A DNA stretch of 64,000 nucleotides from Kiloniella majae (GCF_002118315.1 NZ_MTSZ01000003.1:372001-436000), one strand, 5' to 3'. Shown: positions 44,276 to 54,745, counted from the stretch's first letter. Translations and numbers: made by a program. The notes: generated from the sequence alone by a model not told the origin.

Positions 44276-45046
44276 ATGGCAAATGAAGTTGTAGAAACAG
44301 TCGAGACAGTTGGTCTTGGTGGCGAAGTTGTTGATTCTGTTGCGTTGGGTGGGGCAGCAGCTGTTCATGATCTCAGTGTATGGGGATTATTTCTTCAAGC
44401 CGATCTGATTGTAAAAATCGTTATCTTTATCCTCATTATTGCCTCTATCTGGTCTTGGGCAATCATGATTGATAAAATCGTGAAATTGCGTAGCTTGCGT
44501 CGCCGAGCTGATCAGTTTGATGAAGCCTTCTGGTCTGGTGGCTCTTTGGATGATCTTTATGATCGTATTGAAAAGCGCCCCTCTGACCCGGTTTCCAGTA
44601 TCTTTATTTCTGCGATGCGTGAATGGCGTCGGGCAAGTAGTCGTGGCAATGGTAGCCGCAGCGATCATGCCCGTGTCAGTTTGCAACAGCGTATTGACCG
44701 CGTAATGGACATTAGCCTGAACCGCGAGATGGACATTCTGGAAAGAGGTATGGTCTTCCTTGCCTCTGTTGGATCCTCTGCGCCTTTCATCGGTCTTTTC
44801 GGGACAGTATGGGGCATTATGAATGCCTTCACCTCAATTGCGGCCTCTAAGAACACTAGCCTTGCTGTTGTTGCGCCAGGGATTGCAGAAGCTCTTTTTG
44901 CAACGGCTCTTGGTCTTGTTGCAGCTATTCCAGCAGTGCTTGCCTATAACAAACTGTCCAGTGATATCGGGCGTTATGGCGCGCGACTGGAAGTTTTTGC
45001 AGGTGAGTTCAGTGCGATTCTCTCTCGTCAGCTAGAGGAGCACTAG
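44276..45046 (+). CDS. tolQ: Tol-Pal system protein TolQ
   Basis: The 256-residue membrane protein forms the proton channel with TolR. Three helices are visible (about 40-62, 158-180, 195-217), with FIGLFGTVWGIMNAF and APGIAEALFATALGLVAAIP as family signatures. AAGGAG lies 12 bases before the ATG. The TolQRA complex uses the proton gradient for outer-membrane constriction during division. Confidence 0.97.
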   Translation: MANEVVETVETVGLGGEVVDSVALGGAAAVHDLSVWGLFLQADLIVKIVIFILIIASIWSWAIMIDKIVKLRSLRRRADQFDEAFWSGGSLDDLYDRIEKRPSDPVSSIFISAMREWRRASSRGNGSRSDHARVSLQQRIDRVMDISLNREMDILERGMVFLASVGSSAPFIGLFGTVWGIMNAFTSIAASKNTSLAVVAPGIAEALFATALGLVAAIPAVLAYNKLSSDIGRYGARLEVFAGEFSAILSRQLEEH

Positions 45047-45047
45047 A

Positions 45048-45503
45048 ATGGCAGCGCCGACACTTGGTGGTGGTTCATCCAAAGGAAGCGGTCGTTGGAA
45101 ACGTTCTAGCCGCAAACCGATGAGTGATATCAACGTAACGCCCTTTGTGGATGTTATGCTTGTGCTCCTGATTGTCTTTATGGTGACGGCACCCTTGTTG
45201 ACCGTCGGGGTGCCTGTCGATTTGCCCAAAGCGCAAGCTAAAACACTGAATGCATCGGAAGAACCGCTGGTTATTTCTGTAAACGCCACGGGTGAGCTTT
45301 TTCTGCAAGAAACCAAGGTTACAGAAGAGCAGCTGGTTCCTCGTCTGAATGCAATTACAGAGAATAAACCGGATACGCGTGTTTACGTGCGTGGTGATAA
45401 AGCTATCGATTACGGACGGGTCATGCAGGTGATGAGCCTTGTTAACAGTGCGGGTTATGACAGGGTCGCTTTGATTGCTGAATTACCCAAAGAAAAGAAG
45501 TAG
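45048..45503 (+). CDS. tolR: Tol-Pal system protein TolR
   Basis: The 151-residue protein has a Gly/Ser-rich start, one membrane helix with the proton-pathway Asp in [20 protein letters not shown], and a periplasmic domain ending VALIAELP. It begins one base after tolQ. Confidence 0.97.
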   Translation: MAAPTLGGGSSKGSGRWKRSSRKPMSDINVTPFVDVMLVLLIVFMVTAPLLTVGVPVDLPKAQAKTLNASEEPLVISVNATGELFLQETKVTEEQLVPRLNAITENKPDTRVYVRGDKAIDYGRVMQVMSLVNSAGYDRVALIAELPKEKK

Positions 45504-45514
45504 TCGCTAAGAAT

Positions 45515-46474
45515 ATGCGTACAGGCATTGCTGTTTCTTTATTAATGCACATGGCGTTGTTGGCGTTTGTAATTTTTGGATTACCACGCTTTAACAAGCC
45601 TTTTCTTGCTGAGCAGGTTGTCCCTGTTGAGTTTGTGGTACTTGCGGAGCTTGATTTAGAAAAGCCACCAGCACCAGAACAGGATATTCCTGAACCCGAG
45701 CCAGAAGAGCTTCCTGAGCCAGAACCCAAACCGGAACCAGAACCTCAGCCAAAACCAACACCAGAGCCTCAACCAGAACCCGAACCAGAGCCACAGCCAG
45801 AACCTGCTCCAGAACCTGAACCAACTCCGGAACCAATCCCAGATCCTATTCCTGAGCCTGAGCCCGCTCCAGAACCGGAACCTTTGAAAGTTGAAGCGCC
45901 AGAGCCGGAGCTTATTGAAAATATTGAACCAGAGCCTGAAGAAGTGAAGAAGGCTTTGCCGCCAAAACCAAAGGCGCGTCCGAAGCCACCTAAACGCCCA
46001 GAACCTAAACCGGAAGTCGTGAAGAAAGAGGAAGAGCCTAAGCCGAAAGTCGATGCACTAACTTCTATCTTGAAAAATGTGGATAAGCTGAAATCTGCAC
46101 CAAAGAAAACCACGACTAAAGGTAAGGCACCAACTACGCCGACACGACAACGTGCTTCCGCTGCACAGATCAATGATATTCAACGATCACTTCAACAACA
46201 GATGAAACGTTGCTGGCGGGTAGATGCTGGTGCATTACAAGCTGATGAAATGATCGTAGAGATCTCTATGCAAATGCGCCAGGACGGCAGTATTAATAGT
46301 GTAAAGATTGTTGATCAAAATAGGTTTAATAAAGATGCTTATTTCAGGACTGCGGCTGAAAATGCTCGGCGTGCTGTGATTAGCTGTGCACCTTATAAAC
46401 TTCCAACTGACCTATATAGTGATTGGCAAACAGTAAACTTGAAATTTGATCCGTCTAAGATGTTTGGGCAATGA
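45515..46474 (+). CDS. tolA: Tol-Pal system protein TolA
   Basis: The 319-residue protein has an N-terminal helix with the SLLMH motif (SxxxH, contacts TolQR), a rod of Pro-Glu/Pro-Gln/Pro-Lys repeats (about residues 48-185) in place of the Ala/Lys helical rod of enterobacteria, and the C-terminal TolA domain (about 220-319) with [23 protein letters not shown] and [11 protein letters not shown]...FDPSKMFGQ. It links TolQR to Pal and TolB. The stop overlaps the ATG of the following degenerate gene. Confidence 0.93.
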   Translation: MRTGIAVSLLMHMALLAFVIFGLPRFNKPFLAEQVVPVEFVVLAELDLEKPPAPEQDIPEPEPEELPEPEPKPEPEPQPKPTPEPQPEPEPEPQPEPAPEPEPTPEPIPDPIPEPEPAPEPEPLKVEAPEPELIENIEPEPEEVKKALPPKPKARPKPPKRPEPKPEVVKKEEEPKPKVDALTSILKNVDKLKSAPKKTTTKGKAPTTPTRQRASAAQINDIQRSLQQQMKRCWRVDAGALQADEMIVEISMQMRQDGSINSVKIVDQNRFNKDAYFRTAAENARRAVISCAPYKLPTDLYSDWQTVNLKFDPSKMFGQ

Positions 46475-46870
46475 TTTCAAAGCTTCATTGTAAGCTTACT
46501 TTGGTGTGGTTGTTTTGCGGGTTTTGTTTGTGTTCGTAAAGTTTTTCGATTGCCGAGCCGATTACGCCTTTGGAAATAATTGGCGAATGCTGGAAAACAA
46601 ATTTTAGCCCCAATTCTTCGTTAGATACTATTGTTGAGTTATCAATGAAGTTGTCTCTTGATGGTAATGTTGAAGAGGTTATCGTTGTTGATCGTGAGAG
46701 ATTCGATCATGATGATGTCTTTAACCTAGCGTCTAGTGAACTTAGTAAAGCACTCGTGGAGTGCGGACCTTAATAAATTACCAGCCGATCTGTATGACGG
46801 TTGGAAAGTGATTAATATTCGATTTGATCCGTCAAAAATGTTCGGGCAAAGAACGGGAGAAGAACAGTGA
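46471..46870 (+). pseudogene. Degenerate gene for a secreted second TolA C-terminal domain
   Basis: An ATG overlaps the tolA stop and opens [20 protein letters not shown], which looks like a signal peptide. A TAA at 46537-46539 then interrupts the frame. After the stop the same frame continues with PLEIIGECWKTN, VELSMKLSLDGNVEEV and VVDRERF, matching the TolA C-terminal domain next door, up to CGP at 46770. There one extra A in TTAATAAA causes a frameshift, after which another frame reads NKLPADLYDGW and FDPSKMFGQ, the same ending as TolA. The frame closes at 46870, overlapping the tolB ATG. It was therefore a complete small gene in the operon, now broken twice. Confidence 0.85.
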
Positions 46871-48207
46871 TGTTAATAAAGGCAACGCGCGGGTTGCTGA
46901 TTGCCGCGGTCAGTGTGTTGGGAATGGCGATAGGTAGTTTTTCTGCCCAAGCTGAAATCAATGTAAATATTACTGAAGGTTTTGTTGAGCCTCTACCCGT
47001 TGCTGTTGCGGATTTTAACGGCGGACAGCCGGAAGAACAGCTAATCGGGCGCGATATTGCCGAGGTGATTTCTGCTAATCTTGAGCGTACAGGACTGTTT
47101 AAGCCAATTGATGACAAAGCGTTTATTCAGGATCAGAACTCTCTTCAGGTCGGCGTTCGTTTTGGGGATTGGCGCTTAATTAATGCGCAGGCATTGGTGA
47201 CAGGATCTGCACGGGTTCAAGGCGATGGTAAAGTCCGTGTCGAATTCCGTTTATGGGATGTTTATGCGGAAAACATGATGACCGGTTTTTCCTATACATC
47301 AACCAGAACCAACTGGAGACGTATTGCTCATCGTATTTCTGATGCGATCTACAAGCGTCTGACCGGGGAACAAGGATATTTTGATACCCGGGTTGTGTAT
47401 GTATCCGAAACGGGACCTCAGAATCGACGCCAAAGACGTTTGGCCATTATGGATCAGGATGGATTCAATCATAAATTCCTGACGAATGGCAGGTTTGATG
47501 TCTTTACTCCGCGTTTTTCACCAACGTCACAAGAGATCACATATTTGTCATTCGAGGGGAATGTTCCAAAGGTAAAGCTTCTTGATCTGCAAACTGGTCG
47601 CGAAGAAACTCTAGGGAACTTCAAGGGAATGAGCTTTGCGCCACGATTCTCACCCGATGGAAACTCTGTTGTGATGAGTTTGGCGGACCGCGGAAATACT
47701 GAAATTTATACTATGGATCTTCGGACCAGAAAGTTTTCCCGTCTGACAAATCACCCGGCTATTGATACGTCACCGTCCTATTCTCCTGATGGATCTAAGG
47801 TTGTATTCAACTCTGACCGAGGTGGTAGCCAGCAGCTTTATGTGATGGATGTTAACGGTGGCAACGTGAAAAGAATCTCTTTTAATAAAGGGCGTTACGC
47901 GACACCTGTGTGGTCTCCTCGTGGTGATTTGATCGCTTTCACACGTCTTTCCGGTAGAAAGTTCTATATCGGTGTGATGAAGCCGGATGGATCAGGTGAA
48001 CGCATGCTGGCCGAAGGCTATCATGCTGAAGGTCCAACCTGGTCTCCGAATGGTCGTGTCCTGTCCTATTACAAACAGGGCAAGTCCGATAGTCGTGGTA
48101 AGGTGAAAAGCAAAGTTTATACGGTTGATCTGTCAGGATATAACGAAAGAGAGGTGGTTACGCCTCTTGATGGAGTTGATCCGGCTTGGTCTCCACTATT
48201 GCAATAA
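46870..48207 (+). CDS. tolB: Tol-Pal system periplasmic protein TolB
   Basis: The 445-residue protein has a signal peptide ([20 protein letters not shown]), an N-terminal domain with [11 protein letters not shown] and a six-bladed WD40-like propeller with repeats such as [35 protein letters not shown] and [12 protein letters not shown]. It contacts Pal and TolA. The ATG at 46870 overlaps the TGA that ends the degenerate gene; a GTG one codon earlier is possible. Confidence 0.96.
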   Translation: MLIKATRGLLIAAVSVLGMAIGSFSAQAEINVNITEGFVEPLPVAVADFNGGQPEEQLIGRDIAEVISANLERTGLFKPIDDKAFIQDQNSLQVGVRFGDWRLINAQALVTGSARVQGDGKVRVEFRLWDVYAENMMTGFSYTSTRTNWRRIAHRISDAIYKRLTGEQGYFDTRVVYVSETGPQNRRQRRLAIMDQDGFNHKFLTNGRFDVFTPRFSPTSQEITYLSFEGNVPKVKLLDLQTGREETLGNFKGMSFAPRFSPDGNSVVMSLADRGNTEIYTMDLRTRKFSRLTNHPAIDTSPSYSPDGSKVVFNSDRGGSQQLYVMDVNGGNVKRISFNKGRYATPVWSPRGDLIAFTRLSGRKFYIGVMKPDGSGERMLAEGYHAEGPTWSPNGRVLSYYKQGKSDSRGKVKSKVYTVDLSGYNEREVVTPLDGVDPAWSPLLQ

Positions 48208-48301
48208 GCTGTATGCTTGATAAATAACAGTTATATCGTTATAGTCGGGGACGTTTCCCGATTTAATCGGTGTAACTGGGGGTTTATTGAGTTTCTTCGT
48301 T

Positions 48302-48323
48302 GATCTGTTGTTTCAGACAGATC
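48302..48323 (+). promoter_or_regulatory. Hairpin in the tolB-pal gap
   Basis: GATCTGT and ACAGATC pair around an 8-base loop. Together with TCGGG/CCCGA at 48244-48265 it lies in the 164-base space before pal, without a T tract. It may be a leader or processing structure that sets separate pal expression. Confidence 0.4.
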
Positions 48324-48371
48324 ACCTAACAATTTTAGTATTCGGGTATTACTCGAGAGGGCGAAAAAATT

Positions 48372-48893
48372 ATGCGCTTTAAGTTGCTCACCATGTTTGC
48401 AGCCGCACTGTTCCTAAGTGCTTGTGCCAGCAATTCTGATAACAATGCAGACGGATCAAACGACGGTTCATCTGCAACAACTGGTACAACTGACCAGTCC
48501 TCGTCTGTAAGTTCTTCTTCTATTCAGGGACCACAGCCTGGTACTCTGGAGCACCTCGTTGTAAACGTTGGTGACCGTGTTTTCTTTGGTTATGACCAAA
48601 GTGATCTTCAGGCTGAAGGTCAGAAAACAACTGAAGCTCTTGCAGTTTGGATGAACAGCTACCCAGCTGTAACATTGACTGTTGAAGGTCATGCTGATGA
48701 GCGTGGAACACGTGAATACAACTTGGCTCTTGGTGAGCGTCGTGCAAATTCTGTACGCGATTACCTTGTTGCTCTTGGTGTAAATCCAAACCGCGTTCAG
48801 GTCGTAAGCTACGGTAAAGAGCGTCCAGCAGTTCTCGGTTCTACCGAAGAAGCATGGGCTCAGAACCGTCGTGCAGTCTTCGTTGTAAACTAA
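48372..48893 (+). CDS. pal: Peptidoglycan-associated lipoprotein Pal
   Basis: The 173-residue lipoprotein has a signal with the lipobox LSAC (Cys at residue 19), a Ser/Asp/Asn-rich linker and an OmpA domain with VEGHADERGTREYNLALGER, including the Asp and Arg that bind diaminopimelate. It anchors the outer membrane to peptidoglycan. The linker and the gene body are rich in frequent codons, as expected of an abundant protein. Confidence 0.97.
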   Translation: MRFKLLTMFAAALFLSACASNSDNNADGSNDGSSATTGTTDQSSSVSSSSIQGPQPGTLEHLVVNVGDRVFFGYDQSDLQAEGQKTTEALAVWMNSYPAVTLTVEGHADERGTREYNLALGERRANSVRDYLVALGVNPNRVQVVSYGKERPAVLGSTEEAWAQNRRAVFVVN

Positions 48894-48912
48894 GCGCATA
48901 GACTGATCTTAT

Positions 48913-48950
48913 AAAAATCCCGTTTGGTTACACAACCAAACGGGATTTTT
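48913..48950 (+). terminator. Strong terminator after pal
   Basis: AAATCCCGTTTGGTT and AACCAAACGGGATTT pair perfectly around ACAC and are followed by further T residues. It separates pal from cpoB. Confidence 0.95.
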
Positions 48951-49056
48951 TTGTTAAATTATTGCTTCTGTGAGCTGGTTTTTGGTGTGCCACAATCTCA
49001 CCAATATAAGGCTATATAAGTTCAGGACCTACTACCGTTTAAGGGTGCAAGAAAAA

Positions 49057-50106
49057 ATGTCATTGATGGCTGTAAGTTTGAAAACGTTTCGTTTAGGGGC
49101 CGGGGCTGCGTTTGTTGTGATGGCAATGCAAGCAAGCGCTTGGGCGCAAAACTCACAAGTACAGGGGTTAGTTAATAAAATTGATCGCCTTCAACGTGAA
49201 TTGGTGACGCTACAACAACATGTTTATCAGGGCAAAACGCCATCTGCCGAAGAACTCGCCGCTGTTGGAACCAACACAGGTGGTGCCAATGCGGGACGGC
49301 TGGAACTTCGTCTTTCCCAAGTTGAAAGTCAGATGCGGAGTTTGACCGGGCAGTTTGAAGAGGTAAATTTCCGTCTCGATCAGCTTGGCAGAAGGCTGGA
49401 CAAGCTTGTTGCTGATACCGATCTGCGTTTGCAGAATTTGGAAAATGGCTCACAAGTTGGCGCCCAATCTGGAACTGGACAGCAGGGCACGAATCTTGCT
49501 GCGAATACTGCTTCACAAGCTCAGCAAGCAACGGGGCAACCGCCAGCATCCGGGCAACCCGGTGTTTTGGGAACGATACCCGCGGAAGACCTGAATAATT
49601 TCAACACACAACAACAGGCAGCAACGGCACCAAATACGGCTGTTGACAGTGCATCGCCACAGAGTTTGATCCAGGGCGGATTACGGTCTGACGAAGTTGC
49701 AAGCTATACTCTTCCGGGCGATACGCCTAAAGAACAGTATGACTATGCTTTTGGGTTGCTTCGGCAAGCTCGCTACGATGAAGCTGAGCAGGCTTTCTCT
49801 ACCTTTGTCGAAAGCCACCCTGAAGATTCACTGGCAGGTAATGCGACCTACTGGTTGGGCGAGACCTATTACGTGCGTGGTGATTATCAACAAGCTGCGA
49901 TCACCTTTGCAGATTCTTTCCAACGCTACCCCAATTCCTCTAAAGCACCGGACAACCTTTTGAAGCTTGGTCTATCCCTGTCTTCTCTTGGTAACACATC
50001 CGATGCCTGTGGTACGTTTGGTGAGTTGATCAATCGTTATCCAAATGCAAGTGCTATTGTTAAGCAGCGTGCAGGGCAGGAATCTCAACGTTTGAACTGC
50101 CCATAA
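49057..50106 (+). CDS. cpoB: Cell division coordinator CpoB (YbgF)
   Basis: The 349-residue periplasmic protein has a signal peptide (FRLGAGAAFVVMAMQASAWA), an N-terminal coiled coil that trimerises (about 25-130, QVQGLVNKIDRLQRELVTLQ), a Gln/Ala/Thr-rich linker and C-terminal TPR repeats (EQYDYAFGLLRQARYDEAEQ, YWLGETYYVRGDYQQA). It links peptidoglycan synthesis with Tol-Pal. The ATG at 49057 has AGGG 12 bases upstream; a longer frame beginning at 48970 would have no signal peptide. Confidence 0.92.
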   Translation: MSLMAVSLKTFRLGAGAAFVVMAMQASAWAQNSQVQGLVNKIDRLQRELVTLQQHVYQGKTPSAEELAAVGTNTGGANAGRLELRLSQVESQMRSLTGQFEEVNFRLDQLGRRLDKLVADTDLRLQNLENGSQVGAQSGTGQQGTNLAANTASQAQQATGQPPASGQPGVLGTIPAEDLNNFNTQQQAATAPNTAVDSASPQSLIQGGLRSDEVASYTLPGDTPKEQYDYAFGLLRQARYDEAEQAFSTFVESHPEDSLAGNATYWLGETYYVRGDYQQAAITFADSFQRYPNSSKAPDNLLKLGLSLSSLGNTSDACGTFGELINRYPNASAIVKQRAGQESQRLNCP

Positions 50107-50129
50107 ATTCCATAAGCAAAGAGTTTCCT

Positions 50130-51503
50130 GTGAGTGATAAGCCGCCTGAAAAGGTGCTTCAACCAAAGCCAGCTAACAAGTTATGGCCTATTGAAGAGGA
50201 AGAGTTTGCACAGTTGATGTCTGTGATAGCTCTTCCTCGCAATCCTTTTCGGATTGGGGTTGCTGTATCCGGTGGTGCCGACAGTATGGCGCTATGTCTG
50301 TTACTCAGGAATTGGGTGAAGACAAAAGGTGGTGAGCTCTTTGCTGTGACTGTAGACCATGGCCTACGTCCAGAATCAGGTATTGAAGCTCAATGGGTGC
50401 ATGCACGGCTTGTAGCAGAAGGAATTCAGCACGACGTTCTCACCCGATCTCTGTCTGATGAAGAGCAAGAAAAAGGCAGTTCGCAAGTTCGGGCGCGAAA
50501 GGCACGACGTGATCTGGTTGCTGGGTGGTGTAAAGAGAAAGAGATTTTTTTTCTAGCCCTTGGGCATCATCTTGATGATCAAATTGAAACCTTTCTGATG
50601 CGGCTTGTCCGTCAGAGTAAATCTGATGGTTTGGCTGGTATTTCCATGCAGCGGCAAGACGGAGCCATGACACTCATCCGCCCCTTACTCAGCTTTCCGA
50701 AAGAACGCTTGATCGAAACGCTCAAGTATTGCGGTTGGGGGTGGATCGAAGAGCCGAGTAATCAGCGGGCAGATTATCTAAGAAACCGGATCAGACATCA
50801 GCTTCCATCACTGGAGCGACAAGGGCTAAGAAAAAGCAGTTTAGAACGCATTACGCATAGTTTAGGGCGAATTCGCCGTTCACTGCAAAAGAAGACCGAT
50901 GCTTTTATTGATCAAAGAGTACGATTGAATCCGGTTGGGTACGTTGAAATTGATTTCCGCGAATCGGAAAAATTCCAGATGGAAATATTTCAACGGGTTT
51001 TACAGCGGACACTTCTGACAGTTGGTGGAGGAAATTATTCTCCTAAAACCAATAAGCTGGATCGTTTGGTTCAATCACTGATGGGCACTGAACCCGTTAA
51101 GGCGACCCTTGCGGGATGTGAAATAATAAAAAAAGATGATGTTCTCTTTGTTGTTCGAGAAAACAGATTGGTGCCAAAGCTGTCGTTAACCCCGGGACAG
51201 GAATACCTGTGGGATAACAGGTTCTTTGTGCAGGTTAATGACGAAATGGAAAGTGATAGTCTAATACTGCAAACATTAGGTGAAAGAGGGTGGCAGGATC
51301 TGTGCGCTTTACATCCGGCAGTTAAAAATGTCGGGGTTTCCCGCTTTGTCCGATATAGTCTGCCTGCTGTTTATCTTGGGGATAAAATCATAACCGTTCC
51401 CCATTTGGAGTACCTGAATCCGGACTGGATCGATAAAATTCGGATGAAAATGCGATTCGAACCAAAAAATATGCTGATTCAGTTGCCCTTTACGGTTGCT
51501 TAG
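50130..51503 (+). CDS. tilS: tRNA(Ile)-lysidine synthetase TilS
   Basis: The 457-residue N-type ATP pyrophosphatase places lysidine at C34 of tRNA-Ile (CAU). The PP-loop is AVSGGADSMALCLLL (near residue 48), with VDHGLRPES and ALGHHLDDQIETFLMRL typical of TilS. The C-terminal domain is more divergent. The start is GTG at 50130. It follows cpoB by 23 bases, a common pairing with ftsH in Proteobacteria. Confidence 0.94.
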   Translation: MSDKPPEKVLQPKPANKLWPIEEEEFAQLMSVIALPRNPFRIGVAVSGGADSMALCLLLRNWVKTKGGELFAVTVDHGLRPESGIEAQWVHARLVAEGIQHDVLTRSLSDEEQEKGSSQVRARKARRDLVAGWCKEKEIFFLALGHHLDDQIETFLMRLVRQSKSDGLAGISMQRQDGAMTLIRPLLSFPKERLIETLKYCGWGWIEEPSNQRADYLRNRIRHQLPSLERQGLRKSSLERITHSLGRIRRSLQKKTDAFIDQRVRLNPVGYVEIDFRESEKFQMEIFQRVLQRTLLTVGGGNYSPKTNKLDRLVQSLMGTEPVKATLAGCEIIKKDDVLFVVRENRLVPKLSLTPGQEYLWDNRFFVQVNDEMESDSLILQTLGERGWQDLCALHPAVKNVGVSRFVRYSLPAVYLGDKIITVPHLEYLNPDWIDKIRMKMRFEPKNMLIQLPFTVA

Positions 51504-51592
51504 GAGCGTAAGCGCATTATCTTCTAGGAAGAAGTGATTCATTTTGCTGCGCCTGTTTGGGTGCAGCCTAGATTTTTTGGAAGGTCGTTACC

Positions 51593-53533
51593 TTGAATTT
51601 CAGCCGTAATGCAGCCCTATGGATTGTAGTGGCCCTGCTTTTGTTTGCTTTGTTTAATTTGTTTCAGGGACCATCGTCTCAGAGCGGGCAACAACAGGTA
51701 GCTTATTCTGAGTTTCTAACCCAGGTCGAATCTGGACAAGTTTCTTCTGTCACTATTCAGGGACGCGAGATCAAAGGTGTTTCTAGTGATGGGCGTCAGT
51801 TCTCCAGCTATGCGCCTGATGATCCCAAACTGGTTGAAACGCTGCGTGATGCCGGTGTGACTGTGAAAGCCGTTCCATTGGAAGAAGGGTCAACTCTGAT
51901 ACAGATCCTGATCTCATGGTTCCCAATGATCCTTTTGATTGGTGTCTGGATTTTCCTTTTCCGTCAAATGCAGGGTAATAGCGGTAAAGCAATGGGCTTT
52001 GGTAAGTCCAAGGCTAAATTGCTGACTGAAAAACAAGGGCGTGTGACCTTTGATGATGTTGCCGGTATTGATGAAGCCAAGGAAGAGCTTCAGGAAATTG
52101 TCGAGTTTCTGAAAGATCCTCAGAAATTCCAGCGCTTGGGCGGTAAAATTCCAAAAGGGTGTTTGCTTGTTGGACCTCCGGGTACGGGTAAAACCTTGCT
52201 GGCACGGGCTATCGCTGGTGAAGCCAACGTTCCCTTCTTTACTATTTCTGGTTCTGATTTTGTTGAAATGTTTGTGGGGGTTGGTGCCAGCCGTGTCCGT
52301 GATATGTTTGAACAAGGTAAGAAGAATGCGCCATGTATTCTCTTTATTGACGAGATTGATGCTGTCGGTCGTCACCGTGGTGCCGGCATGGGCGGTGGTA
52401 ATGATGAGCGCGAACAGACCCTCAACCAGCTGCTGGTTGAGATGGATGGCTTTGAATCAAACGAAGGCGTGATCATTATTGCGGCGACTAACCGTCCTGA
52501 TGTTCTTGATGCGGCTCTTCTACGTCCTGGACGTTTTGATCGACAGGTTACAGTATCAAACCCGGATATTCTCGGACGTGAAAAAATCCTTAAGGTTCAC
52601 TTACGAAAAGTACCTCTGGCTCCTGATGTTGATGCGCGTGTTGTTGCGCGGGGAACACCAGGGTTTTCCGGTGCGGCCTTAGCTAATCTGGTTAACGAAG
52701 CTGCTCTACTTGCGGCAAGATCCGGTAAGCGCGTGGTCACCATGTCTGATTTTGAAGATGCAAAAGACAAAGTCATGATGGGGTCCGAGCGTCGTTCCAT
52801 GGTCATGACAGATGAAGAAAGAGAAATGACCGCCTATCATGAAGCTGGGCATGCTCTTGTTGGCATCCACGTCAAAGGTAATGATCCGCTTCATAAAGTG
52901 ACAATTATTCCTCGTGGTCAATCGCTGGGCGTAACAATGAACCTGCCAGAGCGTGATCGTCTTGGTTACAAGGTTATGGAAATGAAGGCTCGTCTTGCGA
53001 TGATGTTTGGTGGTCGTGAAGCAGAACAGCTAATTTACGGCGCTGATAATGTTACGACGGGTGCTGGAAATGATATTCAGCAGGCGACAAACATGGCTCG
53101 TTCCATGGTGATGGTATACGGCATGAGTGAGAAGCTAGGACGTTTGCGCTATGTATCTCGACAGGATGATCCATTTAGCTACGGTGGTGGTGGCGATAAT
53201 GGCCTGAGTGTTTCCAGTGAAACCCAGAAAATGATCGATGATGAAGTTCGCAGTATTATTGAAGCCGCTGAACAGCAAGCTCGGGACGTTTTGACAAATC
53301 ACCGTGATCAATTGGAGCTTATTACCAAAGCACTGTTGGAATACGAGTCTCTTTCTGGGGAAGATGTTGATCAGCTTCTTAAGACAGGCAAAATAGACCG
53401 CAGTGATGATAGTAATTCTGGACATGGTTCAGAAGTACCTCGTGCATCTGTGCCCAAGAGCGGTAAAGCTCATCGTGATGACGAAAAAGATGATAAGGGT
53501 GGCGCAACGCCGGAACCACAGCCAGAGAGCTGA
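51593..53533 (+). CDS. ftsH: ATP-dependent zinc metalloprotease FtsH
   Basis: The 646-residue membrane protease has two helices (about 8-26 and 104-124), an AAA+ domain with Walker A GPPGTGKT (194-201) and Walker [12 protein letters not shown], the SRH region [18 protein letters not shown], and the zinc site HEAGH (416-420). The C-terminal tail is charged and disordered. The start is TTG at 51593 with GGAAGG upstream. It degrades membrane and regulatory proteins. Confidence 0.97.
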   Translation: MNFSRNAALWIVVALLLFALFNLFQGPSSQSGQQQVAYSEFLTQVESGQVSSVTIQGREIKGVSSDGRQFSSYAPDDPKLVETLRDAGVTVKAVPLEEGSTLIQILISWFPMILLIGVWIFLFRQMQGNSGKAMGFGKSKAKLLTEKQGRVTFDDVAGIDEAKEELQEIVEFLKDPQKFQRLGGKIPKGCLLVGPPGTGKTLLARAIAGEANVPFFTISGSDFVEMFVGVGASRVRDMFEQGKKNAPCILFIDEIDAVGRHRGAGMGGGNDEREQTLNQLLVEMDGFESNEGVIIIAATNRPDVLDAALLRPGRFDRQVTVSNPDILGREKILKVHLRKVPLAPDVDARVVARGTPGFSGAALANLVNEAALLAARSGKRVVTMSDFEDAKDKVMMGSERRSMVMTDEEREMTAYHEAGHALVGIHVKGNDPLHKVTIIPRGQSLGVTMNLPERDRLGYKVMEMKARLAMMFGGREAEQLIYGADNVTTGAGNDIQQATNMARSMVMVYGMSEKLGRLRYVSRQDDPFSYGGGGDNGLSVSSETQKMIDDEVRSIIEAAEQQARDVLTNHRDQLELITKALLEYESLSGEDVDQLLKTGKIDRSDDSNSGHGSEVPRASVPKSGKAHRDDEKDDKGGATPEPQPES

Positions 53534-53565
53534 TCGGTTTCTTTCTATTCTTATTAATTAATCAA

Positions 53566-53594
53566 CCAAGGCCTCGCATTCTGTGAGGCCTTGG
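53566..53594 (+). promoter_or_regulatory. Hairpin between ftsH and folP
   Basis: CCAAGGCCTC and GAGGCCTTGG form a perfect 10-base stem around a 9-base loop. The next bases are TGGTTTC, a poor T tract, so it may be a weak terminator or an mRNA end protector. Confidence 0.55.
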
Positions 53595-53622
53595 TGGTTT
53601 CACAGATATCCGCAGGTATCTC

Positions 53623-54696
53623 ATGTCCGATAAACTCTATATTCGTCCGGTTGGGGTATCACCCAGCCATAGTTCTGTTGGTAAGGCATTACCCTTTATG
53701 GGTAATGGTAACAGCTTTGGTGCTGCCGAAGTTACGATTCGATCGTTGTCTGGTGACATCAGGGAGCGGCACGTTCTTCCAACAACAGAAATTCTTCCGT
53801 GGTTAACGGACAATAAGCATACGGACCTAACTTCTGCTGCATCTGATCTTTTGGCAACTTTAGGACAGCCAAGGTCTTCTTTTGCCGGGCTGGATATGTC
53901 TCGCCCACATGTAATGGCGGTCATTAACGTAACGCCGGACTCCTTCTCTGATGGAGGGGATCGTTATTCTGCCAGTACAGCGGTTGATGATGGTTTGCGT
54001 ATGATCGACAAGGGAGCAACCATTCTTGATATTGGTGGTGAATCGACCCGTCCAGGTGCTGATCCAGTTTCGTTAGATGAAGAACTGAGGCGTGTTATTC
54101 CAGTTGTCGAGAAACTTACCCGGGCAGGTGCACTGGTTTCCATTGATACCAGACATGCAAAGGTAATGGCGGAGGCGGTTCAGGCGGGTGCAGCGATCAT
54201 CAATGATGTTACTGCTTTGGAAGGTGATGCGGAAAGCCTTGAAGCTGCGGCAAAAGCCAAAGTCCCTGTTATCCTGATGCATATGCAGGGTACACCCGAA
54301 ACCATGCAGGCTAATCCGCAATATCAAGATGCAGCATTGGATATATATGACTATTTGCAATCGCGCGTTCAGGCTTGCCTGGATGCAGGTATTCCAAAAG
54401 ATATGATTGCCGTTGATCCGGGTATTGGCTTTGGGAAAACTGTGGATCATAATCTCAGATTATTGGATAGCTTGTCCCTTTTACATGGCATCGGATGTCC
54501 GGTCTTGCTTGGGGTGAGCCGAAAGAGTTTTATTGGAAAGCTGTCACAAGGCGAAGAACCAAAAGATCGTGTTGCAGGATCACTTGCCTGTGCGTTAGTG
54601 GGGTTTGATCGTGGGGTACAGATGTTCAGGGTTCACGATGTGGCTGAAACAAGCCAGGCCTTTGCAATTGGGCGGGCTATAAAGCAAGCTGTGTAG
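53623..54696 (+). CDS. folP: Dihydropteroate synthase with N-terminal extension
   Basis: The enzyme joins p-aminobenzoate to dihydropterin pyrophosphate. Conserved signatures are VMAVINVTPDSFSDGG (about residues 98-113), GGESTRPGA, IDTRHAKVMAEA and GVSRKSFIG. The 357 residues exceed the usual 270-280 because of about 90 N-terminal residues (YIRPVGVSPS, LPFMGNGNSFG). Such extensions occur in related alphaproteobacterial proteins and their role is unknown. It is followed by glmM, the standard neighbour. Confidence 0.93.
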   Translation: MSDKLYIRPVGVSPSHSSVGKALPFMGNGNSFGAAEVTIRSLSGDIRERHVLPTTEILPWLTDNKHTDLTSAASDLLATLGQPRSSFAGLDMSRPHVMAVINVTPDSFSDGGDRYSASTAVDDGLRMIDKGATILDIGGESTRPGADPVSLDEELRRVIPVVEKLTRAGALVSIDTRHAKVMAEAVQAGAAIINDVTALEGDAESLEAAAKAKVPVILMHMQGTPETMQANPQYQDAALDIYDYLQSRVQACLDAGIPKDMIAVDPGIGFGKTVDHNLRLLDSLSLLHGIGCPVLLGVSRKSFIGKLSQGEEPKDRVAGSLACALVGFDRGVQMFRVHDVAETSQAFAIGRAIKQAV

Positions 54697-54745
54697 CAAA
54701 AATATAATTAAAATATTATCGCTGGTGTTGGAGTTATAGAATTAA

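Noticed and set aside
45700-45900. Repetitive DNA in tolA as a possible CRISPR or satellite array
   Set aside because: The repeats are imperfect, have a codon-based period and encode the Pro-rich TolA rod; there are no spacers.
45769-46173. Minus-strand Gly/Ser-rich reading frame opposite tolA
   Set aside because: It mirrors the Pro/Glu codons of tolA on the other strand and has no independent start signals.
46570-46773. A 67-residue independent gene after tolA
   Set aside because: It starts in the middle of a TolA-like domain and stops where a frameshift breaks it; it is better explained as part of the degenerate gene.
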